A DNA stretch of 64,000 nt from Mimachlamys varia (GCA_947623455.1 OX392534.1:12038001-12102000), one strand, 5' to 3'; shown: positions 49,591 through 62,565, counted from the first letter of the stretch. Notes: generated by a model not told the origin, from the letters alone. Made by a program: numbers and translations.

Positions 49591-51904
49591 AGCACTTTCA
49601 TGTAGGAAGTATAATGAGGTTTTCTCCCTGTTATAGTTACATGTTCAAAGTAACTGTTTGTCCACAACAATGAAAAATTAAAGATTACATAATATTTACT
49701 TTTACAACCTTTTTACGAAATAAAAAAAATTGTATCAGCATTATGATTTTTGAACTGAGAGCATTATGATCCAATGTATAACTTTTATAATAATTGTTTT
49801 GTTCTTCTGTGATAAAAAAATAAAAAAATTGGTCGATAGCTGTTGTCTGGGATTTAGAACAAGTGCTCTTTGTAGAATGTGCCATGTGTGTATGAAGATA
49901 ATATTTTAAGACTGTAGAATTAATGATTATAACAAATCTGCCAAAAATATTCTTAATGCCTTACTGGCCTACAAAAGTATAGTTATTTTTGTGTCTGCCT
50001 TCTTAAAAAGTTTTACAATGATTTATAAGTTTGTTCAGATTTTCAATACTTTGTTGAATCAATGATTTGTATATCTGTTTGTCTGTGATAGCTGTAAGTT
50101 TTGAAGATAAAAATATATGATTTCATCAAATTAACATAGAAGTGAATGTGTAGAGATAATGTTTACATATATGCATGTTGTTAGATTTTATGTTTATAAA
50201 TTTATACAAATTCATGAAGAAACACAATGAATAAATTCATGTTTACAATGAATGTTTGAATTCCTCTTTACAAGCAATGTACAAGTTCCTTAATGTTGGT
50301 TTTTTTGGTTGATTTGTTTTCTAAACTGGAATTTTTTGTTTACCTTTGTTCTATTTCGATCCTTTCTATTTTGATATATTTTCTTTTATGATATTGCCTG
50401 CGAATTTATCTTTTTCGTGGAACAGAATGAGCAGCAATACCTAAGAACTATCCCAGAAAAGATGAATCACTGCATATAGAATAGTCACGCATGTGTTGAC
50501 ATTTGTATAGAGGGCCCAGGAAAACAACGGAGAAGAAAAATATCACAAAAAAAATTGAATACCTACATGTACTTCAAAATGCACTCCTATCCATGTGGCT
50601 TAAGTGAAATAGATATTTTGAAATTATGAAATTATTCATTCTTATTTCTTTTAAAATATTGGTATTAAAAACACCTGTACACTCAAATAGTTTAAGTTTT
50701 TCCATTTTAAGGATATTTAATTGTGATATATATGGTCCACAAAGCAAGAGTTGCCATCTTTTTATTATCAGATTTCTATTTCGTATAAAATGAAGTTTTA
50801 TGCAAGTGAACCTCTATTCTACTATTGTCTATGGCCTGACAATGTAACTGAATTTGTTCATACTACATGTAGCTGAGATATTTATATACCGAGCATTAAT
50901 AATGGGTCTCAACAAATCTACATTTATTTTCATTTTTTTACATGCAAATAATTTTATGCGTTATTCTTTGTTTGTCTTATCTATATAAGATTCCGTTTAT
51001 TTTTTTTAGAAGTGGTGATTTTTTATTCAAGAATTATATTGATTTATTTTTGGAACATTTTTGAAATTATTCATATATCTTAAACTTGTTATAACAGTTT
51101 GTTTATTTGAATCTAAATCCAATTAACAATTATAAAATTACCATTATTCATAAACATTTAAAAAGCGGCCAAGAAATTTCGTGGGAAATGAACAATGTAT
51201 CAGCATTATAAATTCATATAAAAAAAATAAAATAAAAGTTAGCTTACTTATTTGTACATCAAATTGATTAATTTTTGCTCTCTGAGAAAATGATTTCTTA
51301 TTACATTTTTCTTAATGAAACAAAGAACTGTTCAGCCATCCCTCCTTAAACCTTTATTTCTGGTGAATTTGTACCATATATTTATTTTTTTTCTTTTAGT
51401 TACTGGTTTGTGTATCATGAAACTTGTCAAACGCTCTGCAGAAACCTCAACAAGTTTGACAATATATGCTACAGACTTATAGTCTTCATAGTTTGATTTG
51501 AAAATATATTTGACGCTAGAAATCAATGAAATCAATGAAATTGTATTGACCTTTTCCTTGCTAAGAATACCTTTCAAAATCTTTTCTATTTTAAAGAAGA
51601 TAAACTATTTTTACCTAAAAGATAATCATATAAGAATGTACTTTCCTCAATATCAAACCAAAGTAAATGTGTTTTGCAAGAGTTATATCCCCTACATCAT
51701 CAATCTAAAATATCTGCACTAAATACTTAGCTAGTGACATTGTTATGTACTACATGTATAGTTATTCTGCAGTTTGTTTTTGTAAAATGTTATAAGTGGC
51801 AAACTGCTTGATAGGCAATTAGAAAAATGTTTGATTCAAATGATTTTTAAGTTTTTTAAAAAGCAAAGCCAAGCTTTACCTATAATAAGAATTGAGAAAA
51901 TTGC
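49591..51904. other. No supported gene (possible continued 3' UTR of SMKR1)
   Basis: T-rich, mostly unique sequence with AATAAA hexamers near 49720 and 50230. No exon recognised. Confidence 0.4.
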
Positions 51905-51978
51905 TATCGTCGGAAACCCACCGTACAATTCTCTGATATGCAAGGGTCAGAGAAATGTACTGTGGGTTTCCGACGATG
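51905..51978. mobile_element. Small palindromic element (9-bp target duplication family), copy 1
   Basis: Ends ATCGTCGGAAACCCAC and GTGGGTTTCCGACGATG pair, with inner GTACA.TTCTCTGA arms. The 9-base flanks GAAAATTGC and GCATATTGC agree at seven positions, consistent with an aged 9-bp duplication. The tips match the element at 54322-54417. Confidence 0.8.
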
Positions 51979-54187
51979 GCATATTGCATATGTGTCATTA
52001 ACACTGATTGAGGTAATTTTATACAATCTGTCTTTTATTACATATATGTCCACTGGCTGTTGTATTGATTCTAGTAGATTTATTATGATGTAAATCAACC
52101 ATTATGTGCTTGCTCCATAGTTGCCCTGGCTTGGTGTTGTTGATTTTGTTTTCTTTGAAGCATTTGATGTATGGAGAAAGATAGAATATGGTACATTTAT
52201 TTCAGTACAAATTAGATATGTTTTTGCTGAATTTGGAGAATGTTTCCTGATCAGAAGTCTGGACAGCATGATTGTGTAAAAAATGTCAAAACATGTACCT
52301 GTACCTCTTATTGTTTGTTGATTTGTTTAATCTTTTATATAATTTTATGTTTACATGTAGTTAACGTTTGCCAAATAGTGACCAGGAACAATAATGGCGA
52401 GGCTATAGACCCTTACCCTTGACTCCTACTCAGGAAAGCTTAAATTACAATACTGCTTTGTGTGCCCTGGAAGTTGATATGGGGTTGTATAGGTCTGTAC
52501 ATTCAATTGTACTTAGTGAACAGTACTGCAGTTCTGTAATACTAAAATCTACTGGCAGATTGTGTGTTAAAATATTATCACTGTTAAAATTAAAAAAAAA
52601 AAAAAAACATTATAAAATTTAGCAAAAACAGAATCTCAAAAGCCTTTCATTTGCATTATCAACTGTTAATGTAGTTATGAAACAAACTTTATTGTAAAAC
52701 CTAAGATTAATATCAAAATTAATGGAAACTGATCTGATAGACATTTTACAAAATGATCATCCAAAACATTCACAATAACACGTTTTTCTCTGATATCTAG
52801 TCTTGTGAAACAATAGGAAATAGCCCTTTTGCCTTACTTTGAGTTTGTGACGTAATCATACTCTTCCTGGTGACGTCATCGTTTTGTTCCCATTGGAGCA
52901 ACGAAGGATATTATTCAGCATATTACGTTAAACATTATGTGTATTCAGATCAGGATTTAGGAATCTACCAAGCTATTTATATATCATACATCTTGTTATG
53001 TTATACCTAAAAAGTGTGACATATAATGTTTTTTTTTATTTATCGTGCTGTAGTATGATTATCCCCAGCCAAACCAAGAATCCATAACCACAAATAACCT
53101 GAGATAGCTTGTCATACTGGGACGTTACACATGTGTTGTTGAATTGTTTATTTTCCATAGTACACATTATTTTCAACATCATAGCTTTTTATTTTGCCAA
53201 AACAAAAATGGAAACAAACATATATAACTTTGTTGCCTTAAAACACTAAAATAATGCTAATGTAAAGACCACCATGCAGTTTATAGCTCAAGGTGTCAAA
53301 ACAGAGAGCAACCTTAGCTTAAAAACAGAGACTGTTAAGAATAATTTTCTTCACTTATCTTACGCTAGTCATTTTGTTTTGATGCCTGAAATTGCTTCTG
53401 TAGAGTAAATCTGAATACGTTGGATGGTTGTGAAATGGCGTGTTAACAATCATAAGATCTAGTATGTTAACCATAACCATACAAATAAATTGTGCTTAAG
53501 CTGGTCATGCAAACTGTATATATCCTAGGTTAAACAAACTTTGGACACTCATGTAAAATGCAAAAAAATGCGGTATACATCTAAAAGACTCCTGTTTAGA
53601 ACTAGTGTTTTAGAAAACGAAACTCCAGTACTAACTGTTAGCCTGTCTTGATATGAATTAAGTTAGACAATGTTCGGCTTGATAATTAACTAGTCTTACT
53701 CGCATGTATTTAAGCTAGCCATAAGATACTTGCTAGCTATATAGTATTACCCATTGTATGTCCATGTCGTATGTCGATATTAGGGTATCCGTACCAACAA
53801 GTTTGTCCTGTCAGTCAGTCACTTGAATGAATTGGAAAGCATACCATTGATACTATATCTTGTATGTACAGGACCTTGACCACCATATGCCAGATATCTG
53901 CACTCACCCTTTAGCGTGCCTTCAGAAAACTTATCCTAAATCGTTTGTCTGTTCGTGTTTAAGTTGTTTGTTATTAGTGGGAATGTTGTGTGTACCTTTA
54001 TAATAAGAATTGTATTATAAAATACCCTTACACTTGTTACGATTGAAAGAAATTAACAGCAAATATATGTTACTGTCATATATACGTATATTGTATGTAG
54101 AAAGTTGCCAAATAAACGTCTGTGATCATAACTACAAATGTTTTTTTTGTTTGTCATATTTATAGGTGGCAAATACTACAGTAAATA
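51979..54187. other. No supported gene
   Basis: No exon recognised. A poly(A) run at about 52592-52608 and an AATAAA near 54111 followed by a T/G-rich stretch are present; the latter could be a distal polyadenylation site for a plus-strand transcript. Confidence 0.4.
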
Positions 54188-54480
54188 AGAGAATACCGAA
54201 GCGTTAACAAAATCATAATCCAAACTCAAAATCGATTAAACCAGGAGCAAAATATGAGCAAATGAAAAATTTACATGGAGACTCTTGTAAAAGTACAAAA
54301 GAATAAGACCAGGTGTTCCGGCATCGTCGGATACCCACGGTTGATCTCGCTTCGCTAACTCGCTCATCGTGATGAGTGAGTTAGCGAAGCGAGATCAACC
54401 GTGGGTATCCGACGATGGTGTTCCGGAAGAGTAAGCGTCTTCTGTTTCATCGACGACACCCGCCATGTAAATCTTTACTG
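54188..54480 (+). repeat. Dispersed repeat family A, copy carrying a nested insertion
   Basis: The family start AGAGAATACCGAAGCGTTAA and ATCGATTAAACCAGGAGC is followed by AAGACCAGGTGTTCCGG, a 96-bp palindromic insertion, and then GTGTTCCGGAAGAGTAAGCG with the rest of the family. The copy at 59100-59520 shows the uninterrupted site. Confidence 0.88.
54322..54417. mobile_element. Small palindromic element (9-bp target duplication family), copy 2
   Basis: A 96-bp foldback with 47-bp arms that differ at one base. The ends are CATCGTCGGATACCCACGG and the inverse. It is flanked by perfect 9-bp GTGTTCCGG repeats (54313-54321 and 54418-54426). It is non-coding. A 9-bp duplication fits Mutator-type transposases (MULE), an inference from the family rule. 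Confidence 0.92.
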
Positions 54481-55040
54481 TACTGAATAACATGGATTCT
54501 TTAAGCTTGATTTTGACTATATTAATATTTTATTAACTTTGGCATTATGTAATGACGACTTGGTTGACATAATTACGATAATCATTTGACGTTCATGGTA
54601 TCCATATGTAATGATACAACAGTTATATACGTCACTGAACGCGTATAATCTTATTTCATCTTCCTTGATGCATATCTATGAAGTAACCGAAACCGATATC
54701 TGTCATGAAAACACATCAAACCTTGGAGGAAAATATTTAAACGTATGCCTTGGTCTGTAGGAAAATGTCTCTGTACAAATAAAACAAGATATACCATGGG
54801 AAAGTTAGACCCTGACATGTTTGTTAGGGAAATCGTATCTCCATTTCTTGTCAAACGCTCAGCGACAACATGGCTGAGAAGCAGAAATCAAGCGACAGGT
54901 GATATTTCCTGTATGTTAGAGTGATACACGGAATCCACTCGATCGTACAGAAGACCGCCACGTTATCATTCGTGTTTTCCCATACATATCAGTTTTGTCT
55001 CGACAAGGGTCCTGATCAAACTTTGTATAAGAGCGAGAAT

Positions 55041-55378
55041 AGATGGAGACACGGTGGTGATCGAAGGGTTGCGAGTTTGAGTCCCTGTAACGGCACTTTT
55101 GTTGTATCCTTGAGCAAGATACTTTACTCTACTTGTTCCAGTCTTCTCATCTGTTAATGAGTACGTGATTGGGTAGTGATAGAAATTGTAGAATGCAAGC
55201 TGTGAGCGCCGAAATTGCAGCACCGGTTGTATGCTCCCCGGGGATTTGAGAACGAAACTGGCTGGTTGCTTAGGTCCTATAACCACGGAATAAATTTGTG
55301 AACCGCTTTAAGACGCCCTTTAAGGTCGTGGTAAAGCGGTATATAAGAACGTCGAATTATTATTATTATCATTATGGA
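55041..55378 (+). mobile_element. SINE with (ATT)n tail
   Basis: A B-box-like GCGAGTTTGAGTCCC is followed by CCTTGAGCAAGATACTTTAC, TCTGTTAATGAGTACGTGAT, a central domain, and a tail with TGGTAAAGCGGTATATAAGA and (ATT)n. This layout is typical of tRNA-derived SINEs with a conserved core. The A box is unclear, so the 5' boundary is approximate. Confidence 0.8.
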
Positions 55379-55785
55379 GATTTGTCTTGAGACGTCCAGA
55401 GCAGTGAATGTCACGCCTCCAACCAGTTTATGGATTTGGTACCTTGCAGAAGTTGGATTATTTTCTTTGATGAAACCATAAGCTACGTATAAATTGGATC
55501 AAGTAGAATTACTAACGTTACCGCGAAGAGATTGTTGTCGTCATGCGATACTTGTTCAAAACGACGAGAAACACTGGCTGTCCTGCAAAACAAAAAAAGA
55601 AACGGACATAAGATTAACCTGCCATATGCTAGATCACATCCAAGAAAATGCGACGCCCTCAAATTGAGAACTGAAGCTTATTACAGTATACGTGTTTGAT
55701 AGGACAGTTGCTACCGTTGTTTTTTTAGAATGCAAACATACAATGGCATGTTGATTCTTATGAATTTATAATATTACTTCAATAC

Positions 55786-56050
55786 AAAAGATGACATAGC
55801 ACACACATGTGTTGTACATTTTAAATTTAGTAATAGATACAACATGCCGAAAAAATGAATTAAACTGCATCATACAGCTGTTCCGTCCTCCTAGGACTCT
55901 TCCGAGATGCTTGGGGCCAAATGTGGCAATCTATAATTTCTAAACTAATGTATACGCAAATGGGTCAGGTGCGTAAAACCCTTTTAATTTATGAATTTAG
56001 AAGTAAAATTAAACTAGCTCTGTATAATTTCAAATCGTGTACTACTTAAA
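55786..56050 (+). repeat. Dispersed repeat family B, longest copy
   Basis: It covers all blocks seen in the partial copies at 32123-32315 and 34236-34375: TAGTAATAGATACA, CGTCCTCCTAGGACTCTTCC, GGGTCAGGTGCGTAAAACCC and TATAATTTCAAATCGTGTAC. No TIR or coding sequence is recognised. Confidence 0.8.
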
Positions 56051-56477
56051 CTTGAACTATATATATCTTATGAAAAATGCTGAGCTTATGCTGTCTTATA
56101 CACACTCTAAGGCTTCCTTTAATGATCATAAAATACACAATGTCATATAATGTATGTTGTAACACACTATCTTAATATCTGATAAAAATACCGTTTCACA
56201 CAATGTACAGGTATATATCTTGCATTCAATATAAAAAAACGTGATACATAAACTTGCTGTTTTCTAACACAGACAGAGGTAGGTGTTTTGTAGTTATATG
56301 TTTTACCATCAACAATAACACATTGCAATCGTTATGGCAAAGTACGGAACGCAAAGATTCACTTTACCAAGCATTTATGAGGGTTCTATTCTCCTTAAAT
56401 ATGTTCTGAAATAGACTATACTTATTTGAAAAATAAATAATTATGACAAGAGAGAACAACATGGACATGATCAGAAT

Positions 56478-56675
56478 ACCTGGTTTTCTACCTTAATATC
56501 TGATATTTTACATGTATATCTGATATTTTACCTGAATACATAATTTTACCTGAATATCTGATACTTTACCATGATAAACATAATGTTTTACCTGAATACC
56601 TGATATTTTACATGAATATGTGCTATTTTACCGGAATATCTAATATTTGACGTGAATACCTGATATTTTAATGGC
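56478..56675. repeat. Degenerate tandem repeat of about 22-25 bp
   Basis: Variants of CCTGAATACCTGATATTTTA follow each other about nine times with base changes and small indels. Confidence 0.85.
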
Positions 56676-58260
56676 CCTGTTGTGTTCCTATTTGTTTGGT
56701 CTTTAATTAAACATAAAACAATAGCCATAAATAGTAAGGTGTGAAATGTCCCGAAAGAAAAAAATATATATAGACAACAATATCAATAAAATGTATTTGT
56801 AAACATTTAAATGGGTAAAACATTCCTTTACGTGTGAAAATCGTGTGTATTCAATATCAACGAAGTAGACATTACCCACATTTAGTGTCTCGCTGTAGGA
56901 TATAAATATAATGTAGCATGTTAATACGGTCACAATAACACTTCACCTACTTTGATCTTTGTGCCATTAAGATGTGGACGCTGATATTGTTAACGCCTTC
57001 AGCTAACGACCTTGTCACGACGAATTGGAACAAACTTATCAAAGACAGTGTATTAGACCAATATGATTATGCACCGTACCACTGTGTTCTGGTGATTTTT
57101 TTTTAAATTTTCTACAATATTTATAAAAAAATAGATAGATAGACTAGGTCATAACCGTAGGAACAATTTTAAGGAATCGGGGTAATTAAACAACGACGGG
57201 GTAGACTTGCTGTCACCCTCTTTAATGTCGGAGTGAACTATACTACATTGTATGGGGGAGACTCTATCTTGACACTCCCCTAAGGTTCAACAAAACCCCG
57301 AAATCATGCACTAGACGCCCTATCGCAACCCCCTAGTTATTTATGTTCGAATAAATTTATCAAAATTCAAAGTATATCTTGTGTAACTTATATATATCGA
57401 AAATTGATATACGCTATTATAAAGGAATAAAACTAGGTTAACGTAGTCAATAATAAGTATTAAGGCTGATGTCTTCACTTAATTAGCTCATCGGAATTGT
57501 ATCTACATATGTAGCATGTCAGTCCCTTTAGCGACCTAACTGAATTCATTTATATACCAAATCATGCGGAGCATGATATCCTCTGAACTGAATATGGAAA
57601 GGCATACCGGTCTAAAAAGTAGATGATGGTGGCAAGGAGAATACATTGAAATTATAGTAAAACGTCCTAGTAACACATCTTACCGGCTTCATACGTACAA
57701 ACCTATAGACCCATGTCAATCAAGCGTACATAAGCTTCATATGAAGTTTTTTTCTTCATCCTCAATGTTGTAATTCAGAAACTAGCCGTGTTATAAACAT
57801 TATCGTATGTTTTAGTTCAAGTGATTAAAATATGCATTGCGCATTTATAACATCACAAAATGTTCTCAAATGGGCGGATCCTATTAAGTTCATTTATCTA
57901 TTAAGGTTATTTAGCCTTTTGTTTTTCGTTTTTATAATCTGCTAATAAAAATTACCATTTGATTATTTATTATAATGTTAGTAGTTTCGCATAGCCTCAT
58001 CTATGTTTATGTGAGGTCGACATCCCTATCACAAACTTTTGAGACAGAAATAAAGCTCCGCATGACCTGGGTATATAAATAAACTTTAAATTAAAAGGTC
58101 ATTTTGTAGCACTCAGTAGCGTCGCAAAAGAGATTGATATGTTACAAGTCCGATGATTTATATTTCTGAAAATGTCAGCCTTAATACTCTATTTCAAAGT
58201 ATTTTAAACTGACTTTATAATTCTTTGATAGCCAATGAACAAGTAATCAATATATTCTGA
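56676..58260. other. No supported gene
   Basis: AT-rich sequence with no exon, RNA gene or clear repeat. Confidence 0.45.
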
Positions 58261-58655
58261 ATACCGTAATTTCCTGTGTATTGCCCGCGGGCTATAAATT
58301 TTTTTTTTACCTCAGGAGATGCCTATTGCGGGCTATCTACCGGTGCGGATTATCTGTGTTTTTTTAAAACCAAATTATTAAATAATGCAGGCTATACGTT
58401 GTTAAATGCTTCCACTTTGATCAACATGTACAATGTAGATCAACGCCATTTGTAAACAAAATATATCATTGATAAGTTATTATAGAACTTTAGTTACATT
58501 GTATACACATAAACATATATATTTACAAAATAATACAATATTTCCATCATATTTCTCTGATTTCCAACATTCAGAATAATCAATCATAAAGTCACATACA
58601 CTTGTACTCACCAGGTATACATTCGACGTATAACCCGCGGGCAATCTGCCAGTGC
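58261..58655. mobile_element. MITE-like element (ACCGTAATTTCCTGTGTAT end)
   Basis: The left end is ACCGTAATTTCCTGTGTATT and GCCCGCGGGCTATA. Near 58630 the inverse-like AACCCGCGGGCAATCTGCCAG appears. The same tip, inverted, ends the short copy at 60271-60332. The right limit is uncertain. Confidence 0.6.
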
Positions 58656-59099
58656 GAGGGGCGTAGCTGCCATGTAAGCACATAAGCCCGTGCTTGCACA
58701 TCATTTTCCAAAGTATGTGTATTAAAGTCGAGAAATTTTATAATTCAACTTATATTCTTAAAAGTCCACTGATATTGTTACTCCTTTTTTTCGACACGTC
58801 AGATTAACATATTAGGCTGCAGAAAATTTGTTAGCTATACATACTTCAAATTCAATTTTATTTCTTTCCGAATACAATAGCATATAGGATTACAATACAC
58901 ATACATATTAAAATATATATAATTTTGCATGATGTCGGAGACCGCAGCCAACACAATTCAAATAATATTTATAATACAGCTCACTACGACAATATAGGTA
59001 AAGGCTTTATCATGAGAAAATTCGTATACAAATGAATACCAAACAATTCAACATCCAAACTTTAAGAATCAGTTTGAAACTACCTTCACTTAGGCCGAC

Positions 59100-59520
59100 T
59101 TTGTTTTATAAAATCATGTCATATGAGGTTTTAGTGATATATATCAGCTGCTGACGAACGAGCTTATGGCACAGGGAAAGGAGAGGTGCAGGTTGATGAA
59201 GACTATGGGCAAGTTTTATGGTCGCCATCTTGGTTTCATGGGATATGTTCTGTATCTTTAAGTGATATGAAGATGGACGTTTTTGAGTATGCTCATTAGT
59301 GTTCAATGAGGACTCGTTTCTCATTTTGAGAACCCGATGTTTAATTGGATGTTACCAATATTTACATGGCAGTTGTCTTCGATGAGGTAGAGGACGCTTA
59401 CTCTTCCGGAACACATGGTCTTATTCTCTTGTACGTTTACAGAGGTCTCCATGTACATCGTTCCTTTTTCATATTCTAGTTCAATCGATTTTGAGTTCGG
59501 ATTATGGTTTGGTACTCTCT
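59100..59520 (-). repeat. Dispersed repeat family A, longest uninterrupted copy
   Basis: On the minus strand it reads AGTACCAAACCATAATCCGA, CTCAAAATCGATTGAACTAG, AAGACCATGTGTTCCGGAAG, AACGTCCATCTTCATATCAC, CCAAGATGGCGACCATAAAA and a 3' part with TTCGTCAGCAGCTGATATAT. It includes the empty target site of the palindromic element at 54322. Confidence 0.88.
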
Positions 59521-59649
59521 GTATTAGATTTAATATGAAAATGACCCTTTATCATTCTATGAGAAATAAAAGAAGGGCAAATTTTTACTACATTTTGGTT
59601 CAAGCAATATGTCAGCAAATACAATTATTAATGAGCCCGGCCAAAATTC

Positions 59650-59762
59650 CTTAAGTGAAATATCTCCATAGGAAAGCATTACAGAAATTAAGGAAAATTC
59701 CTTTAACTTAAGATTTTCCCGTTAATTCTTTAATGCTTTTCTATGGAGATTTTTAAGTTAAG
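59650..59762. repeat. Inverted repeat, about 50-bp arms
   Basis: CTTAAGTGAAATATCTCCAT, AGGAAAGCATTA and AATTAAGGAAAA on the left pair with TTTTCCCGTTAATT, TAATGCTTTTCTATGG and AGATTTTTAAGTTAAG on the right. It is probably a small foldback element. Confidence 0.85.
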
Positions 59763-60095
59763 AAACTTTCGTGAAACTAGGCCTGTTCGAATAATACAAA
59801 ATTATGCTTAAGAACACAAGCATGAGTTGTTCTTACTTCCTGAGTCCTGCACAGAACATATATACTTATAAACAGAGACGTATGCATTTCAAAGATGGTT
59901 TTAGACATGTAAATGTCTCTGGTTTTACTTACCGATGAGTTAATGACATAAGAAAGGTATTGATAATGATTTCGTTTCCATACACCATGGAAATAAAACA
60001 TATCGTATTCCATTTTTTCAGTAATAATTTGTATAATGACAGGCCAGGCAATGATGATTTAAACAAGTCCAAAACAATGGCACCATTTGAAGTCC

Positions 60096-60200
60096 AAATG
60101 TGACCCCCCCCCCCCCCCCCCCCTCCCGAAGTACCCCCTCCCCAAAATTGAAAACTACGCAGGGCTTGCACATCAAAATACCTCCAGCTACGCCCCTGCC
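60096..60200 (-). repeat. G-rich repeat fragment with C homopolymer
   Basis: On the minus strand GGCAGGGGCGTAGCTGGAGG leads into a long G run. The GGGGCGTAGCTG motif and TGTGCAAGC also occur near 58662-58700, so this is probably the end of a hAT-like element family. Confidence 0.5.
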
Positions 60201-60225
60201 AAGGCGGGGTATATGGAAATAAATA

Positions 60226-60332
60226 AGAGAATACCGAAACGTTAACAAAATCATAATTCAAACTCAAGAATGCCTTAATTTACTTCCCGCGGGCTATACC
60301 CCAGTGCGGGTAATACACAGGAAATTACGGTT
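60226..60332. mobile_element. Family A fragment joined to a short MITE-like copy
   Basis: AGAGAATACCGAAACGTTAA and CATAATTCAAACTCAAGA (family A start) break at about 60268 into a short element with CCCGCGGGCTATACC, CAGTGCGGGTAATACACAGG and AAATTACGGT. The latter is the inverse of the 58261 tip. Confidence 0.7.
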
Positions 60333-60335
60333 ATA

Positions 60336-61515
60336 TGTACATTAGTTCAGATTTTAATAAGTCTTTGAATAATAAGACTTATTTCAAAGATTGAAATTTA
60401 TGGAAGCTACTGAATCATTTTGGGTCTTGTTGAACCTTAACTAAATCATGTCATTAAGTCATCATGTCGCTCATTTTAAGTTCGTGAAGAAGTGAGAGTT
60501 GAGGGACAGATATACTCCATCACACAGCTCTTTTGTCGCGTAAGAATTATACCTGCTGCCCTATTAGTATGATCGTATGAGGCGACTAAATTTGGGATCT
60601 TATCTTTTCTCCTCTTACTAAATAACTTTTTATATAATTGTTTTCCAAAATACTGTTGATACTATATAACGTTTTCCTTCCAAATGTCTCCCTTGACACT
60701 ACCTGTCGTTTGGTGTCCAGGTGAGCTTTCGCCCCTTTTAGAAAGGCTTTGGGTCCTGTTCCTTGGTCGATACATACCAGTGTATCAAACAATTATATTT
60801 ACTACATTGTTCTCCCCGATGCCCTTTACTTTATATTACTGAAAATATACGGGATACAGACATTATGCATTCTGCATGTCAGAACTTTTCTTGGAAAACG
60901 AATCATACTGAATATTAAAAATTCGATGCACATGATACACTGTAATACACATGTTTATCTATTAATGTATATCATAGTTTATCTAAAATACATACATACG
61001 TTCATTTTTGTTGTATGCAATCATTTTATCAGAAAGCAGATTATTATAAACGTAAAAATAGATATCAACAATGAAAAATAGGCCTAGAGTACTTTATATG
61101 TAGTAAATTATATATTTTGTTAATGATATATGTACTTATACTAAGTAGAGTGACGGACGTGTGCATGCTTCGATTAGCAGTTTCAAATTAGGTTTACACT
61201 GTTTACACTATATAAACAATCACCAGTCTAAAAGGCAGTCTCGTCCTCAATGACCTGGTAAGGTTAATTTGACATCGTAAACACTTTGCCTTCCTCGTCA
61301 TAAAGCAAAGTTGACATGTACTATACACAGTTAATTGTCCAACAACAGGTTCACATTCAGGTTCGTGTGTGTCTTTAATCCCGCAAAGTAAATATTTGTT
61401 TTGTTTCTGTGAATCATCAGGATATATCCAAAGCCGATTTATGCAGATTTTCAATTTGTAAAATTATTTTGCAGTTGGGTACCAAATAGTTTTTCTAAAC
61501 AATATATTTTAGGCT
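60336..61515. other. No supported gene
   Basis: AT-rich sequence with chance frames only. Confidence 0.45.
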
Positions 61516-61695
61516 CAGGCACATGTGACCAGGAAAATACCCATAGTATATGACAACATATCATAGTGAAATAATACAAAATAATAATTGAAAGAAAACT
61601 AGTCTGAAATTTTATTTTAAAATTTATCAAATTCCAATAAAAATCATATCCAAATAATAACTTGAGACGTAAAGTGGTAAAAAATAATGTCGGCC
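61516..61695 (+). mobile_element. hAT-like MITE, degenerate half copy
   Basis: CAGGCACATGTGACCAGGAA and ATACCCATAG match the terminus of the MITE at 6529. ACGTAAAGTGGTAAAA corresponds to its ACGTCAAGCGGTTAAA block. The right end is not found. Confidence 0.6.
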
Positions 61696-61987
61696 ATCAT
61701 ATGGTGACAAGAAGCGTAGTTGTAAACAAACAAATATTGAATTATTCACAACGTACACTGGATTGAAAATTTCTAACGGCAATCTTTTGACCTAATGTAA
61801 TCATTCTAGTTCTACACTTTAAGCGGGTTTTAGATCAATTTTCGATAAAAATGCCACCTCAAAATCATATGCATACAAAGTCACTTAAGAAAAAACCCTT
61901 TAAGCTTCTTGTAACAAAAACAAAAACGATTTGCAATTGTGGTTGTAAGTGACTCTGCTATCTTTGACATTTGGCTATTAGTATATA

Positions 61988-62565
61988 TACACTAGCGGAA
62001 AAAAGAAATGCAAATTCGGTTTTTCTGATCTAAATCTGTGCACACTGTGAAGGTGTTCTTCAGTTATAATTCAGCCGACCGTGACCCCGCTCGACGATGC
62101 ATACATTCATGGGTACTCCTGCACGGTATGCACTGGTAAATCATTACAAATATAAGATCAGCTACACAACATTTCTTTTCGAAACGATTGTAGAGCAAAA
62201 CACAGTGGTTGAGTGAAGTCGATAGAGTAGGGTTATTGCTCTAATGATGTAGGGGCTTTCGTAACGTCAAGTAGTCCAACAATATGATGTTCGTAAAATA
62301 AAACACAACCCGATTAGTTCGACGTCTCAGAGCCAAGGGACACGCGAAGTTGTCTACCCTCATGGTCGGCCAGTGTGTTCAAGAACGGTTAGAGGAATCG
62401 ATTGCTGGAGTTTCATTGAACGCCACGACGTCCCTATGTTGGTCCGCCATGTACGCATAGGCGACGCCAACGTCGAATGCAGTGGCTGGCTGCTTGCACA
62501 TGCACCAAATCGGTGTCGTTTGGCCATTGGAGACGCGCGTTGTTCCCTGACGAGTTAAACGAAAA
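61988..62565 (+). pseudogene. Decayed Tc1/mariner-like transposon, 5' half
   Basis: TACACTAGCGGAAAAAAGAA at 61988 resembles a Tc1-type terminal repeat next to a TA-rich target. Downstream, one frame near 62460-62565 reads RRQRRMQWL and then HWRRALFPDE, matching the Tc1 transposase stretch that holds the first catalytic Asp (..W..VLF.DE..). The remaining frame is broken, and no later DDE residues or right terminus were seen. The sequence is GC-richer than its surroundings. Confidence 0.6.

Noticed and set aside
48667..49670. Minus-strand frames rich in repeated WENPQ/SWE-like words
   Set aside because: Translations of the minisatellite; no start context or flanking exon.
59929..60267. Minus-strand frames with a poly-glycine run
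   Set aside because: Produced by a C homopolymer and repeat-derived sequence.
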